From Siphonodentalium dalli (Eukaryota; Mollusca; Scaphopoda; Gadilida; Siphonodentaliidae): a stretch of 64,000 bases of DNA. The notes beneath the pieces were generated by a model, which was not told the DNA's origin, did no database searches, and saw only the letters and a list, made by a program, of their open reading frames with translations. Where the stretch lies: NCBI GenBank assembly GCA_032622095.1, contig CP136067.1, forward strand, positions 63,190,893 to 63,254,892. The letters are read 5' to 3'. A program made the translations under genes and the position numbers. Each line of letters opens with the position of its first letter. Position 1 is the first letter of the stretch. Of this stretch, positions 9,475 through 18,830 are shown in pieces.

Positions 9475-11053
9475 AGTATGTACTTACAACCAAAATTTGT
9501 TGTAAAAAAAGGAAATCTGGTTACATACCCAAAAATTTCATGGAAAGGAATTCGTCAGGGTGATGGACTGAGTCCCCTCTTATTTAACGTATACACAAAT
9601 GATATAACTGAAATTTTCGATTTTTCAATAACACATCTGATCACTCTCAAATCAACACAAACTAATCTTCTAATGTATGCTGATGATTTGGTTCTACTTT
9701 CTGAGAGTGAATCTGGGCTACAGTCTTGTTTGGATGCACTGTCTACTTACTGTAATAAATGGAAACTGAAGGTGAACATGGGTAAAACCAAAGCTTTAGT
9801 TTTTAGTAAAACAAGGAGGAACAAATCCAAGATGTTGTTTAGCATCGGGGATCATGAAGTGGAAATTGTTGACAGTTATAAATATCTAGGATTGCCTTTA
9901 TATTTTAATGGAAACTTAAAACATGCTGCCCAATACATGGCAAAACAAGCTTCAAAAGCACTATTTTCACTTAAATCAAAAATTCTTGACTTTAATTTCT
10001 CTAGTAGGGAAACAGATATGAAATTATTTGATACCCTAATTAAACCAATACTGTTATATGGATCTGAAATTTGGGTTGGGAATTATTCTACAAAGGCATT
10101 TTTCAATGATCAAACACCCTTTGAAAAATTACACAATAGATTTTGCAAGTATACTCTTGGGGTTCATCGAAAATCCTTGAATTTGGGCAGTAGATGCGAA
10201 CTTGGAAGAGAGCCAATGGCAAATTCTATTACTAAACTGGCTATAAAATACCTGCTTAGACTTACCAACTTACCAAACGATCGCTTTTTAAAAGAAATAT
10301 TTGAACTGGACAAGGAACTCTTCCATAAAGGCAGTCCATCCTGGTATTCTATTGTAAATTCTTCTTTGACAAGATTCAACATAAACTTAGAAACATTGGA
10401 TGCAGACAACTTGGAGGACCCTATATTATATTCTTACAAGGCGGATGTAGATAAAAAACTTCAGACCTATTCACAAGATGTTACAATGGATAACAAACTT
10501 TATTTGTTTGGAAAAATATATAAGGAGTTCAAAACTCAAACTTATTTAACACTAGGGATACCTAAATCTCTCACCAGGCACCTGAGTGCAATGAGGATCA
10601 GTGCTCATAATTTAGCCATAGAAAAGGAAAGACAGAAACACCCAAAACCAACATTATCTCAAAGAACTTGCTCTCTATGTCTTCAGTTAGAAGACGAAGT
10701 ACATTTTTTCCTTTTCTGTAAGAAGAATATTAACCAAAGAAATAATTTATTTGTAAAACTCAATCAACAAGTTGAACCAAAAATTTTACAACAAGGATCA
10801 AAAGAATCTTTCAATAATTTTCGATGTCTTCTCGACCCAGACACAGCACGCGAAACAAAATTGATATGTGAATTTATTGCATGCTCTCTAGACTGACAGG
10901 GTCCTCCACAGATGTTTCACCTATTATAGTCAATTTATAGTCACCAAATATATGATTTCTTTCTCAGATGTATATTGTATATATATTATGTTACGACAGA
11001 CACCATTGTTTTATGGTTTGTTTTAATAAATCTTATCTTATCTTATCTTATCT
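9475..11053 (+). mobile_element. 5'-truncated non-LTR retrotransposon (LINE)
   Basis: The element consists of the C-terminal half of a reverse-transcriptase ORF, a short 3' UTR, an AATAAAT motif at 11025-11031 and a pentameric TCTTA tail at 11031-11053. The 5' end is cut within the RT domain, the usual outcome of incomplete target-primed reverse transcription. Its tail style matches the minus-strand LINE at 16125-18360, suggesting the two belong to the same broad family. No target duplication could be settled by eye. Confidence 0.8.
9478..10896 (+). CDS. LINE reverse transcriptase, C-terminal half (open frame)
   Basis: The 472-codon frame contains GIRQGDGLSP (residues 24-33), the catalytic YADD at 67-70 followed by LVLLSES, the thumb-region phrase VNMGKTKALVF, then YKYLG. 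Near residues 396-415 a Cys/His cluster (CSLC...H...C) matches the C-terminal zinc-binding segment of many LINE ORF2 proteins. The family enzyme copies its own RNA at a nicked chromosomal site. Endonuclease, fingers and the first catalytic Asp motif are missing, so the protein cannot work. The first Met lies inside the domain and is only the first in-frame ATG, not a true start. There are no internal stops over 1.4 kb, which suggests a comparatively young insertion. The clade is not certain; I would place it in the Jockey/I/CR1 side of the LINE tree. Confidence 0.85.
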   Translation: MYLQPKFVVKKGNLVTYPKISWKGIRQGDGLSPLLFNVYTNDITEIFDFSITHLITLKSTQTNLLMYADDLVLLSESESGLQSCLDALSTYCNKWKLKVNMGKTKALVFSKTRRNKSKMLFSIGDHEVEIVDSYKYLGLPLYFNGNLKHAAQYMAKQASKALFSLKSKILDFNFSSRETDMKLFDTLIKPILLYGSEIWVGNYSTKAFFNDQTPFEKLHNRFCKYTLGVHRKSLNLGSRCELGREPMANSITKLAIKYLLRLTNLPNDRFLKEIFELDKELFHKGSPSWYSIVNSSLTRFNINLETLDADNLEDPILYSYKADVDKKLQTYSQDVTMDNKLYLFGKIYKEFKTQTYLTLGIPKSLTRHLSAMRISAHNLAIEKERQKHPKPTLSQRTCSLCLQLEDEVHFFLFCKKNINQRNNLFVKLNQQVEPKILQQGSKESFNNFRCLLDPDTARETKLICEFIACSLD

Positions 11054-12130
11054 ATAAACATAGTGATCTTGATCATCTACTGTCATCTATCCAATCAAAT
11101 AACCTATGTGCACAACCTACTATGTTCAGCATCCCAGATCAGATTATGATTATGATTGTCAAACTTTCCATCAAATATTTAACTATTTAAATTGAGCTTT
11201 CATCAGCTGGTATCACGACATCACATTGAGATACAACCATTTTCACATTACTCTCGGACATCTTATTAAGGCTAAATATACCTCCAGATAGTCCACAAAG
11301 CTCATCATTAGCACTCAGATAATGACACTAAAATTGATCTGGTCCAAAGAATCATTGTTGATTCCATGACATAACTGACAGGATTACTACCTTTTGATCT
11401 CTCTGCAGCTAGATGTTGGCTTGGACTTATTTACATGGCCTTGCAGAGTAACAACCATTTGGCTTTGACACTCACTGGATGTCCAAGATGAATTTGGAGG
11501 GGGCAAATCGACCACCCACCATTCCTTAACTGCTTTTGATTCTGGTCTGAATTCTCAAATTTTGGACTTTGGAAGTGAGAACAGTGTCTTTTGTTCAGCG
11601 GGGATTCTGCTTGGAATTGCTAATCATCCTTAATCGATGCTGCAGTCATAATTTGAGTGTTAACAATGAACCCCATGATTCAATTAGTGGCTGACCACTA
11701 AATCATTCTCAACAGAGGACTCGCTTTTGATTTATGCCAAGCTAGGTTGTCTACCTGGACCGTTTGATGGCAAAACCAGATTTTTCAGCCAGCACAAATA
11801 AATATGAGTGCTGTTATACTTTTGGAGGGCTTTATACCACTCTGGAATTTGTCAGAGTACCAGAGCTGTTATTATTCAATCCGGGGGACACCTCACATTC
11901 GTGTGTAGATACTTCATCTCATTGCAATGGTAATCGAGCTAGTGCCATTAAACGAACCATTTCCACTGAATTAGACCACCGCTGGGGTTTGTTGCATCCC
12001 GTTCCATGTCTGACATTTTCAGACTGTTGAAGCGGTTATCATATATCTACACACCACCTCAGCCATTCAACAAGGCATACAAGATGTTTCTTAGCTTTAC
12101 AACCTAATTTCAATAATCAGTGAAATGCTT
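11054..12130. other. No recognisable gene
   Basis: Sequence after the LINE tail with no dominant repeat. Short frames at 10975-11190 and 11764-12030 have no family signature. I see no RNA gene or splice-bounded exon that I would defend. Confidence 0.4.
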
Positions 12131-12206
12131 ATGGCAACTCACATTTCTATAGAATACTGGTGTAACAGGATATCTCCCCCCCCCTGGATTACTTCCCCCC
12201 CGGTTG

Positions 12207-12248
12207 GGGGGGGGGGGGAGATATCCTAGGATATCTCCCCCCCCCCCC
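12207..12248. repeat. Perfect G-run/C-run palindrome, 42 bp
   Basis: About 12 G, then agatatcctaggatatct, then 12 C: a perfect inverted repeat centred on the dinucleotide at 12227-12228. On either strand it can fold into a GC-rich hairpin, and the G run alone could form a quadruplex. The same 'gatatc' plus poly-C combination recurs at 12174, 12500, 12678, 12835 and inverted at 14530. Confidence 0.85.
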
Positions 12249-12488
12249 ACCCTGGATATCTTCTTTTTTCGTCGTGAAAAAAATAATTTCACTCATTTGA
12301 TATTGTTTGGTCCTGAAATGGCCAGAAAAATGTTTTTTGAGATTGAAATTTATTTTTTATTAATTTGTATTTTTTTTATTTGTATTTTTTTAAAGTGACA
12401 AAATATTTTTTTCACGCATTTGATTGTTTGTTCCTGAAATGGCCAGAAAAATGTTTTCGTTTTTAATTAAATTTTTTTTTTTTTTTAA

Positions 12489-12895
12489 ATGTCGAGGTCA
12501 GGATATCTCCCACCCAGCACCTACATGACAAATAAATCATCTTGTGGTTTTATCGCTTATTTTGCTTTATATAGTCATGAAACAGCGAGAAATTATCTTC
12601 TTCTGAGAAAAAGTTGTTTCAGTCAGGGTTTGGGGTGGTGGGGGGGGGGGGGGGGGGGAGATGTCCAGGTCAGGATATCTTCCCCCCCACCCAGCACCTA
12701 CATGACAAAAAATTATCTTATGGTTTTATCGCTTATTTTACTTTATATAGTCATGAAACGGCGAGAAATTAACTTCTTCTGAGAAAAAGTTGTTTGAGTC
12801 AGGGTTTGGGGTGGGGGGAAGATGTCCAGGTCAGGATATCTTCCCCCACCCAGCACCTACATGACAAAAACATTATCTTATGGTTTTATTGCTTA
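12489..12895. repeat. Tandem repeat, about 160-170-bp period, 2.5 units
   Basis: Units begin near 12489, 12661 and 12822 with 'ccaggtcaggatatct' or a close variant, followed by 'cacccagcacctacatgac', 'ttatggttttatcgcttatt', 'tagtcatgaaa', 'gcgagaaatta', 'gagaaaaagttgttt' and a poly-G stretch of variable length. The third unit is cut off at about 12895, where the GTCGAG hairpin element begins. Confidence 0.8.
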
Positions 12896-12898
12896 TTA

Positions 12899-12980
12899 GT
12901 CGAGTTTTTTTCCAAAACTCGACTTATAGTTTGATGAGGGACGGTGGGCGGGCGGGCGGGGCGGGCGGCGGACGGGCGGC
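12899..12980. repeat. GTCGAG hairpin followed by a GGC-rich tract
   Basis: Perfect 10-bp arms gtcgagtttt and aaaactcgac flank a five-base loop at 12899-12923. After a short spacer comes a G/C-only tract of ggcggg-type repeats to about 12980. It looks like the end of a dispersed short element; nothing here is coding. Confidence 0.6.
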
Positions 12981-13068
12981 GTGTTTTGCTTATAACTCAA
13001 CTGTTTATTGACGGATCAAAAAAACAATTGGTGTGTGAGTACATATCCATGCACGTAAGCTGCAGATA

Positions 13069-13157
13069 TTAATTAGTCATTTTTCACGAATTTTCAGCTC
13101 GTTAGCGCGATAACTTCAACAAACGTTATCTGATTCGATTGAAATGTGGGATACAGG
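13069..13157. repeat. 89-bp direct repeat, copy 1 (copy 2 at 14304-14392)
   Basis: Copies at 13069-13157 and 14304-14392 differ at only a few positions over 89 bp, with a constant offset of 1235. They lie inside the inverted arms at 12.65-12.78 and 14.40-14.55 kb, so direct and inverted repeats are nested here. Confidence 0.8.
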
Positions 13158-14078
13158 TTTCTCCCACCCCCTACACACTTTAGCACAGGCAGCCAGTGTG
13201 AGATAGCAGGGTGAGATTTCCCTGTCTCATATAACACGTGACCATCTATCTCACACCACCCACGTGACTGCTTTACCTATTTAATTAAGAGCCGGAACTA
13301 ATTTAACAATCCGTCATCATGTTTTGTGTGAACTAAAACAGATCAAAACAATGGCGACCAACCAGTTACGCTTCAAGTTTCAAGTAAATAAATAAGGACG
13401 AATTCGTGGACGCTAATACAAATGGAGAGAAGCCTCAACTGTTAATCACGAAAAACCTTCAACACAACCTCACTTGCAGACACAGAGTTGCATATATAAC
13501 ATGAAATATAAACGACTAATTTGCGAACATATTCCATAAAACGGAAGACCCCAAGCGAAACTGGCACCACTGGCACATTTCGTAACAGGTAAACAATAGC
13601 CGCTTCACAAATGACGAACGAAATAATTCCACATTCGAACAGTTGTCATCGTTGCAATAAATCGTCGAACACGTCTAACTAACATTTGTCTGTCATATAT
13701 TCACATGTTTCCTTTTCTAATGGTATAGATATGGTCATTTCCGATGACAAACACGATTAGTCCAGTTGTATATACTTCATATCAATACGTGCGTTTCTCG
13801 GAATTTATGCAGGTGCAACGATGTGACGTATCCATGTCGTTTTTCACAAGACCGTGTCGATTTCACTCTAACGTATTAACCCTGCGCGCACGGGTAACGC
13901 GCTTTGTTTTTACAGTATATACCTATATACCTTTGGTATATACCGAAATCATCCCAGTTAATCACGAATATCGCATCAGATTTCTCCCCAGATATACCGT
14001 TACGAAGCTACTGGAGCGTGCCAAAGATTGGTATAAAAAAAAAAATCAAAATGAGGCTCTTGGGGTGGGAGAAAAATG
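13158..14078. other. Interior of the fold-back region, no recognisable gene
   Basis: This holds the interior between the two 89-bp direct repeats. A frame at 13744-14079 has no family signature. The phrase 'gtgagatag...ctgtctcat...tctcac' near 13198-13260 is a small set of partially inverted motifs. Confidence 0.4.
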
Positions 14079-14225
14079 ATCCATCATGACCTGGGGTGTG
14101 GGACGGAAAAATCTCACCCTCGGGGCAGATATTTGGTCCGGACACTCGGCAAGCCTCGTGTCCGGCCCAAATATCTGGCCCCTCGGGTGAGATTTTTCCA
14201 TCCCACACCCCAGGTCATGATGGAT
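14079..14225. repeat. Long hairpin, ~68-bp arms
   Basis: Arms at 14079-14147 and 14157-14225 are inverted copies with only a few mismatches, beginning 'atccatcatgacctgggg' and ending with its complement; the loop is around 10 bases. It resembles a compact MITE or snap-back element. The overlapping frames on both strands at 14008-14282 are by-products of the palindrome. Confidence 0.85.
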
Positions 14226-14395
14226 AATATTAGTCTCCCAAGAATATCTCGGACGAGTTCGAAAACCGGCCTGGTCCGATAAAATTTGATAGAGTTATGG
14301 CCCTTAATTAGTCATTTTTCACGAATTTTCAGCTCGTTAGTGCGATAACTTCAACAAACGTTATCTGATTCGATTGAAATTTGGGATATAGGTGT

Positions 14396-14554
14396 CAGAA
14401 GAAGTTAATTTCTCGCCGTTTCATGACTAATAAAGCAAAACAAGCGATAAAACCATAAGATGATTTTTTTGTCATGTAGGTGCTGGGTGGGGGGGGGGGG
14501 GGGGGGGGTGGGGAGGGGGGGGGGGGGGGCGGGAGATATCCTGACCTGGACAGA
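14396..14554. repeat. Inverted copy of the 12.5-12.9-kb tandem unit, with long G tracts
   Basis: The reverse complement reproduces 'aggtcaggatatct', 'cccagcacctacatgac', 'cttatggttttatcgctt', 'tagtcatgaaacggcgag' and 'aaattaacttcttc' from 12661-12782. The poly-C segment of the left units appears here as G-rich runs at about 14487-14530, interrupted only by single T, A or C, which makes this a quadruplex-prone tract. Confidence 0.8.
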
Positions 14555-14756
14555 TTCAATTTCTGGGAAAAGTCACTGGTGGGTATCGTTCATCGTCGAT
14601 TTGAGAATAGCCACCACCAATTCCGTTATTTTTCACTATCATTTTCGTCTACAGTATATATTTCTCCTTCAAAACAAGTTGGTTTTAACTTGTTCTAACG
14701 TGGGTAGGGGTACCCGACCACTTTTAGCGTTTGGCCGCTGTACTATATAGACAGAA

Positions 14757-15030
14757 TGTGATGTTCAAAAGTGAACCCAAGAAATTTTACAGAGAAATAG
14801 TCAGAACTCAAATAGAAGTAAATAAAACACCAAAAAAGATGAAGTAGAAATGTTCTGGAAACATATAATAGGAACAGAATCGACTTGCAATGAAAAGACA
14901 GCATGGTTGCCTGAAGTGGAAAATAGTTACTCCGAAATTGAACAACAACAGTGGTGGCCCATATCATCAGAAGAAATAAATAAAGCAGCAAGAAAGACTA
15001 ACAATTGGAAATTCCCTGGTCCAGATCAAA
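14757..15030 (+). pseudogene. R2-like (restriction-like endonuclease) LINE, segment before the RT domain
   Basis: The frame reads MFKSEPKKFYREIVRTQI, shifts by one base near 14838 (aaaaaag run) and continues as DEVEMFWKHIIG, KTAWLPEV and NNWKFPGPDQI at 15030. The series 'EVE.FW..I...AWL...' followed by NWK.PGPD is the stretch that leads into the RT domain in LINEs with a C-terminal restriction-like endonuclease. The protein then breaks off; its next residues, N-Y-W-L-K, resume at about 27228. The upstream part of the ORF is not seen, so this copy is 5'-truncated as well as interrupted. Confidence 0.7.
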
Positions 15031-15355
15031 TTATCTAATTTGGACACAAGTCCTAATTTTATGAATAAATTATAATTACCTGATATGTCCATTTAGATAG
15101 TAACTTCAGCTTACCAGATATTTACGCCGTGCGGTTCATTCCGCTTTTGCGGTTCGTTCCGCTTTTCCGTTCCGTGTTTTTGAAAAAAACGGAAACGAAA
15201 ATGCTGCACAATATCCTAATCTAGTCATTCATCAGAGGCGAACAACAAGCCGCCTAAAATGCTAACTTCATAGGGGAGGGTGGGTTGGCCATGGACATAT
15301 CAGGTAATTATAATTTATTCATAAAATTAGGACTTGTGTCCAAATTAGATAATTT
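15028..15355. mobile_element. Palindromic MITE, ~328 bp
   Basis: The two ends are inverted copies of each other for about 60 bp: 'aaattatctaatttggacac' at 15028-15047 is matched by its complement at 15336-15355, and the match runs inward through 'aattacctgatatgtcc' at about 15078-15094. The inner sequence (from about 15095) is shared, inverted, with 27022-27193. The terminal 25 bp differ from those of the right-hand copy, so this is a family member with its own ends. No coding capacity. Confidence 0.8.
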
Positions 15356-15382
15356 TATTTCATAAATTAGCAATTACCTGAT
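15352..15382. repeat. Left 31-bp terminal inverted repeat of the 12-kb insert
   Basis: The 31 bases starting attttatttcataaatta are a perfect inverted match to 27194-27224. The right copy abuts the point where the interrupted LINE resumes; the left copy abuts the MITE that abuts the LINE break. The pair therefore marks the ends, or near ends, of the inserted DNA. Confidence 0.8.
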
Positions 15383-16124
15383 GAAGTTAGCAGAAGTTTT
15401 GTGGATCCTCCACACAGTTCATATCCCAATATATACAGTCCAGATTCAATACATGTATAGTATGTATTCCAATCGCATATACAGGGTATACAGTTTGACA
15501 TGTACATGAATGTACCTCCCTCTCTTTTCCTGGCATATGTGCATATATGTACCAATGCACACAAGTCCAGATTCGTCGACGTAAAGGGTAAATGAAAACC
15601 ATAAATCACGTCTTCATGATATCAATGTCTACCATATAATCTTCACAAAGAAATTAACAATTGATGATTGAGACCAATCTGCATGCTAAATAATTCTAGA
15701 AATATGCATTCCTTTAAATCAATGCCCACAATTCGAAGGACCAATACTCATAATTGGGTGTCCTCACATTTTTAGCTTTCTCTTTCGTCTGTGTTGGAAT
15801 GTCAGAGACGAAGCCTATTTATGACTGTATATGTACAATGTACCATCCAATAGGATATAGTTGGCAAGTTATGTGGTTCATTTGTTGCTAAGAACAATTT
15901 GTCTTCCCTTGTTTAGAACGATAATGTTCTATCCTTTCCACAAATTACCTGTTAGGTACACCTATATCCAAAGGTCCAAAAGGTACCTCTTGATAAAAGA
16001 GAGTTTAGTTTGATGTTACCAAGAAGTAAATAATTCAGCCAAATTAGCAATCCATTAAAAAAGGCTTTATCGGTATGACGGTATCAAAATGTCATGGTGA
16101 CACAAGCTACTAGTAGAAGAAGAA
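15383..16124. other. No recognisable gene
   Basis: AT-rich sequence inside the insert. Two overlapping minus-strand frames at 15367-15609 have no family signature. Confidence 0.4.
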
Positions 16125-16676
16125 AAGAATAGAATAGAATTTATTACCATAAAGGACCCCGAGGGGTAACATGTAGTGCATAATCAAACTACACACGGAT
16201 GAAAGCAAATTCAAAAATAACATGCATAATATTATTATATGATATTATAAGAAATGATAATAAGGCAGTTTTAGGACGGATAACAGAATGGATACAAAGC
16301 AGTTGTCTTGAGAGGGCAAATGTCTACTTACATGTACTTATGAATACTTGCTTGTGATGGGAAGAGGAAAGCTTTAATAGAGCTGGCATAATTATGGTCA
16401 GAGATATTTAAATGAAGCTGAAATTGGTTAATTATAATATTTGTTTGGAATTACAGTGAATTAATACGTCAGATGCATTCAGATAAGACATATGCCCAAT
16501 CAGACAAGTGCTAATCCAGCAGTATTAACCAACTGCAAGGGCTGGGATAAAACAACAATTTAAATATCACATGAATGAAATCAATAATATAGCTATTTAC
16601 ATATAGACCTCTCAGTGTGCTTTGGAAGTTAGGGCTTAAATGCCTGGTGCATTTCAAAGCCTTCTTTGACAAACCG

Positions 16677-16866
16677 TCCCATTTCAATCAGCAGATCTAG
16701 ATTCTCAATTGTCATTAGCCAATAAATTTTTTAATCATCACCAAGTTTTAGAAAGTTTTTGCAATATTTGGTAATTTTACTGAAAAGAAATTGCCTCGGT
16801 TTATCATAAAGAGGGCATTCTATAATAAAATGATGCTCATTCTCTATTTTGCCTAGGTTGCACCCA
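16677..16866 (-). pseudogene. LINE ORF2 C-terminal zinc-binding segment
   Basis: The minus-strand frame reads LGKIENEHHFIIECPLYDK, then LKLGDD and a stop at about 16731. 'ENE.HF..ECP.Y...R' is the conserved C-terminal signature following the RT domain in this LINE group. The Cys-containing leader MPFFAEKCPFCRPL at 16870-16925 may belong partly to the inserted segment rather than the LINE. Confidence 0.6.
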
Positions 16867-17150
16867 AGGGCGCCAGAAGCATCCAAGGGCCTACAAAAAG
16901 GGCACTTTTCCGCAAAAAATGGCATTTTCTCTGCAAACTCAGGAAAATAACCATAAATTCATTGTGGCAAAAATCCCTATTTTAATGGTATTTGTCGGTT
17001 TTTATGGCCGTTTTATGATAAAATTGACAAAAAATTAATATTCCTTGTGAAATTGGTGGTATTTGGACCAAAAAAGTCACTTTTGCTATAAAAACAAGAG
17101 ATTAAACACACAAAAAGCATTTTCTGTCTCTAGAAAAAGGGCAAGTCTGG
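16867..17150. repeat. Foreign ~285-bp segment inside the minus-strand LINE
   Basis: AT-rich sequence with 'aaaagggca' near both edges (16893 and 17134). It interrupts the LINE reading frame between IWGTYISELGDP (at about 17165-17200) and ENEHHF. It may be a short insertion that arrived with, or after, a deletion of LINE sequence. Confidence 0.5.
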
Positions 17151-17207
17151 CCTTTCACTGAGTTATCAGGTGGGTCTCCCAATTCTGAAATGTATGTTCC
17201 CCAAATC

Positions 17208-18212
17208 TCAGCACCATATAACAAAATCGGCTTTATTGTGTGATCGTAGATATGAATTAAGCATTGTATTAATATTTGGAGTAGTGCCCGATATAATATT
17301 ACTCAGCTTAAAAGAGGCTTTTAGGGATTTGTTGTAGAGGTCTGTTTTACCCTGTATGAAGCGTCCACTGGCTTGGAAAATTAGACCCAAATATTTGTAA
17401 CTTTGAACACATTCTATTTCTTGGTTGGAGTAATAGAATGTGCTTTGCATGCGTTGTCCACTTTTGTTGAATATAAATACTTTTGTTTTACAAGTGTTGA
17501 CAGCTAAACACCAATCATTGCAATATTTTTTGAGAAGGAGTAAACACTTTTGTAGTCCTAATGCTGATGTGGAGAATAGGATCAAGTCGTCTGCATAAAG
17601 TAGGCAGTCAACCTCTTTTTCAGCCAATTTAGCTTTATCTGTACAAGAGGAGAATTGACCCGGGAGATCATTTACATAGAGATCAAAGAGGGTTGGGCTC
17701 AATGTATCACCTTGTTTCACTCCGAGGTCGGAGCCAAAATATGGACCTATCCTGTTACTCATTTTAACTGAGATCTCATTAGCTGAGTACATACTCTTTA
17801 TTATGTCATAAAACTTGCCACCAATGTTATGATTAATCAATTTTGTGAGGATGCCTGGGTGACTAACAGTATCAAAAGCTTTCCTCCACAGATCAACAAA
17901 ACAGCAGTAAAGTCTATTATCTTTGTTACAGGTTATATACCGGTCTATTAAGGATAAACATATGGTCTGTTGTTCTAAAATTTTCCTGAAACCTGCTTGG
18001 TTATCTGACAGAATGTGATTTTGTTCTAAGTATTTGTTCAGTCTATCATTGAGGATTTTGTTGAATAGTTTCCCTAGACATGAGTTTATGGTAATGCCCC
18101 TGCAATTGTTAGGGTCTGAGCGATCACCTTGCTTAAAAATTGGAATGATATAGCCATTCTGGTGGATAATCACTGTGTGAGAAAGCCAAGTATAAACAGT
18201 TTGTTGTAGCAT
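17208..18212 (-). pseudogene. LINE reverse transcriptase domain, minus strand
   Basis: The 334-codon frame spans fingers, palm and thumb: IPIFKQGD, NNCRGITI, a first catalytic Asp motif FVDLWRKAFD (residues 106-115, one residue longer than the usual spacing), GVKQGDTLSP at 164-173, YADDL at 206-210, VNTCKTKVFIF and YKYLG. It matches non-LTR RTs that prime on nicked target DNA. Endonuclease and the N-terminus are absent upstream, and the frame ends before the C-terminal zinc region, so the copy is dead. Traces of the fingers region continue upstream of 18212 in another frame toward 18350. Confidence 0.8.
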
Positions 18213-18365
18213 TTGATTAAGTCTTGTGAGCCCGACTTTAACATTTCGTTCGACAGAGAGTCAAGCCCGACTGCCTTATTGCTTTTTAAGCTTCTCAATC
18301 CTTGATTAATCTCTAATTCATTTGAAATGCGGTAATCAATTCCCCAGTTTCCTGTAATTCAAGGA

Positions 18366-18830
18366 GCACGAACAAAGCATGAATATTCATGGTTATTCAT
18401 GAATATTCATTCTTTATTCATGATTCATATTCATGGTTATGCTTGTTCATGGTTAATCATGGTTTTAAAGGCTGAATTAACATGAATATATATGAACTTT
18501 TGGAAATAGTAAATTTTGCAGGTTTATAAGGTAGGAAAAAGTGTGGATCAGCATGAATTATTGCAAACATTAAATTCTAATAGCCATGGAAGTATGATTA
18601 AGCGTGAATAAACATGAATGTATTAATGGATTTATATATAATAGTTTTTGTATATATTTTGAGTAAGAAATGTTGGCAAGTCTAATGCAGTGTGTTTAAC
18701 ATTTAAATACAAATAGGATAGCAATTTTATATCATGAATAACCATGAATATTTTAAGTCTAATATTTAATTAAAAAAATTCTGGAATTCATCCTTCCATG
18801 AACAATAAGCAATTATAACAATCAAAGCAG
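18366..18830. repeat. CATGAAT-rich repeat region
   Basis: The words 'catgaatattcatgg', 'ttcatgaatattcat', 'catgaataaacatgaat' and 'catgaataaccatgaat' recur irregularly. Many are self-complementary. It resembles the better-ordered array at 20533-20755, with the edges of the two possibly inverted relative to each other. Confidence 0.65.

Larger units (their letters stand above)
16125..18360 (-). mobile_element. Truncated LINE, minus strand
   Basis: Read on the minus strand the element runs from an RT domain cut at its 5' end near 18360, through a decayed C-terminal region, to an AATAAATTC motif and a TATTC pentamer tail at about 16127-16145. A ~285-bp foreign segment (about 16867-17150) sits between the RT part and the zinc-binding C-terminus, where roughly 200 codons of normal ORF2 sequence are also missing. 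Family resemblance to the LINE at 9475-11053 is close around YADDL and YKYLG. Confidence 0.75.

Noticed and set aside
9361-11053. Twin-priming (5' inversion) of a single LINE
   Set aside because: The inverted piece corresponds to the 3' end, which is also present at the normal end of the plus-strand copy, so it must come from a second element rather than an inverted 5' part.
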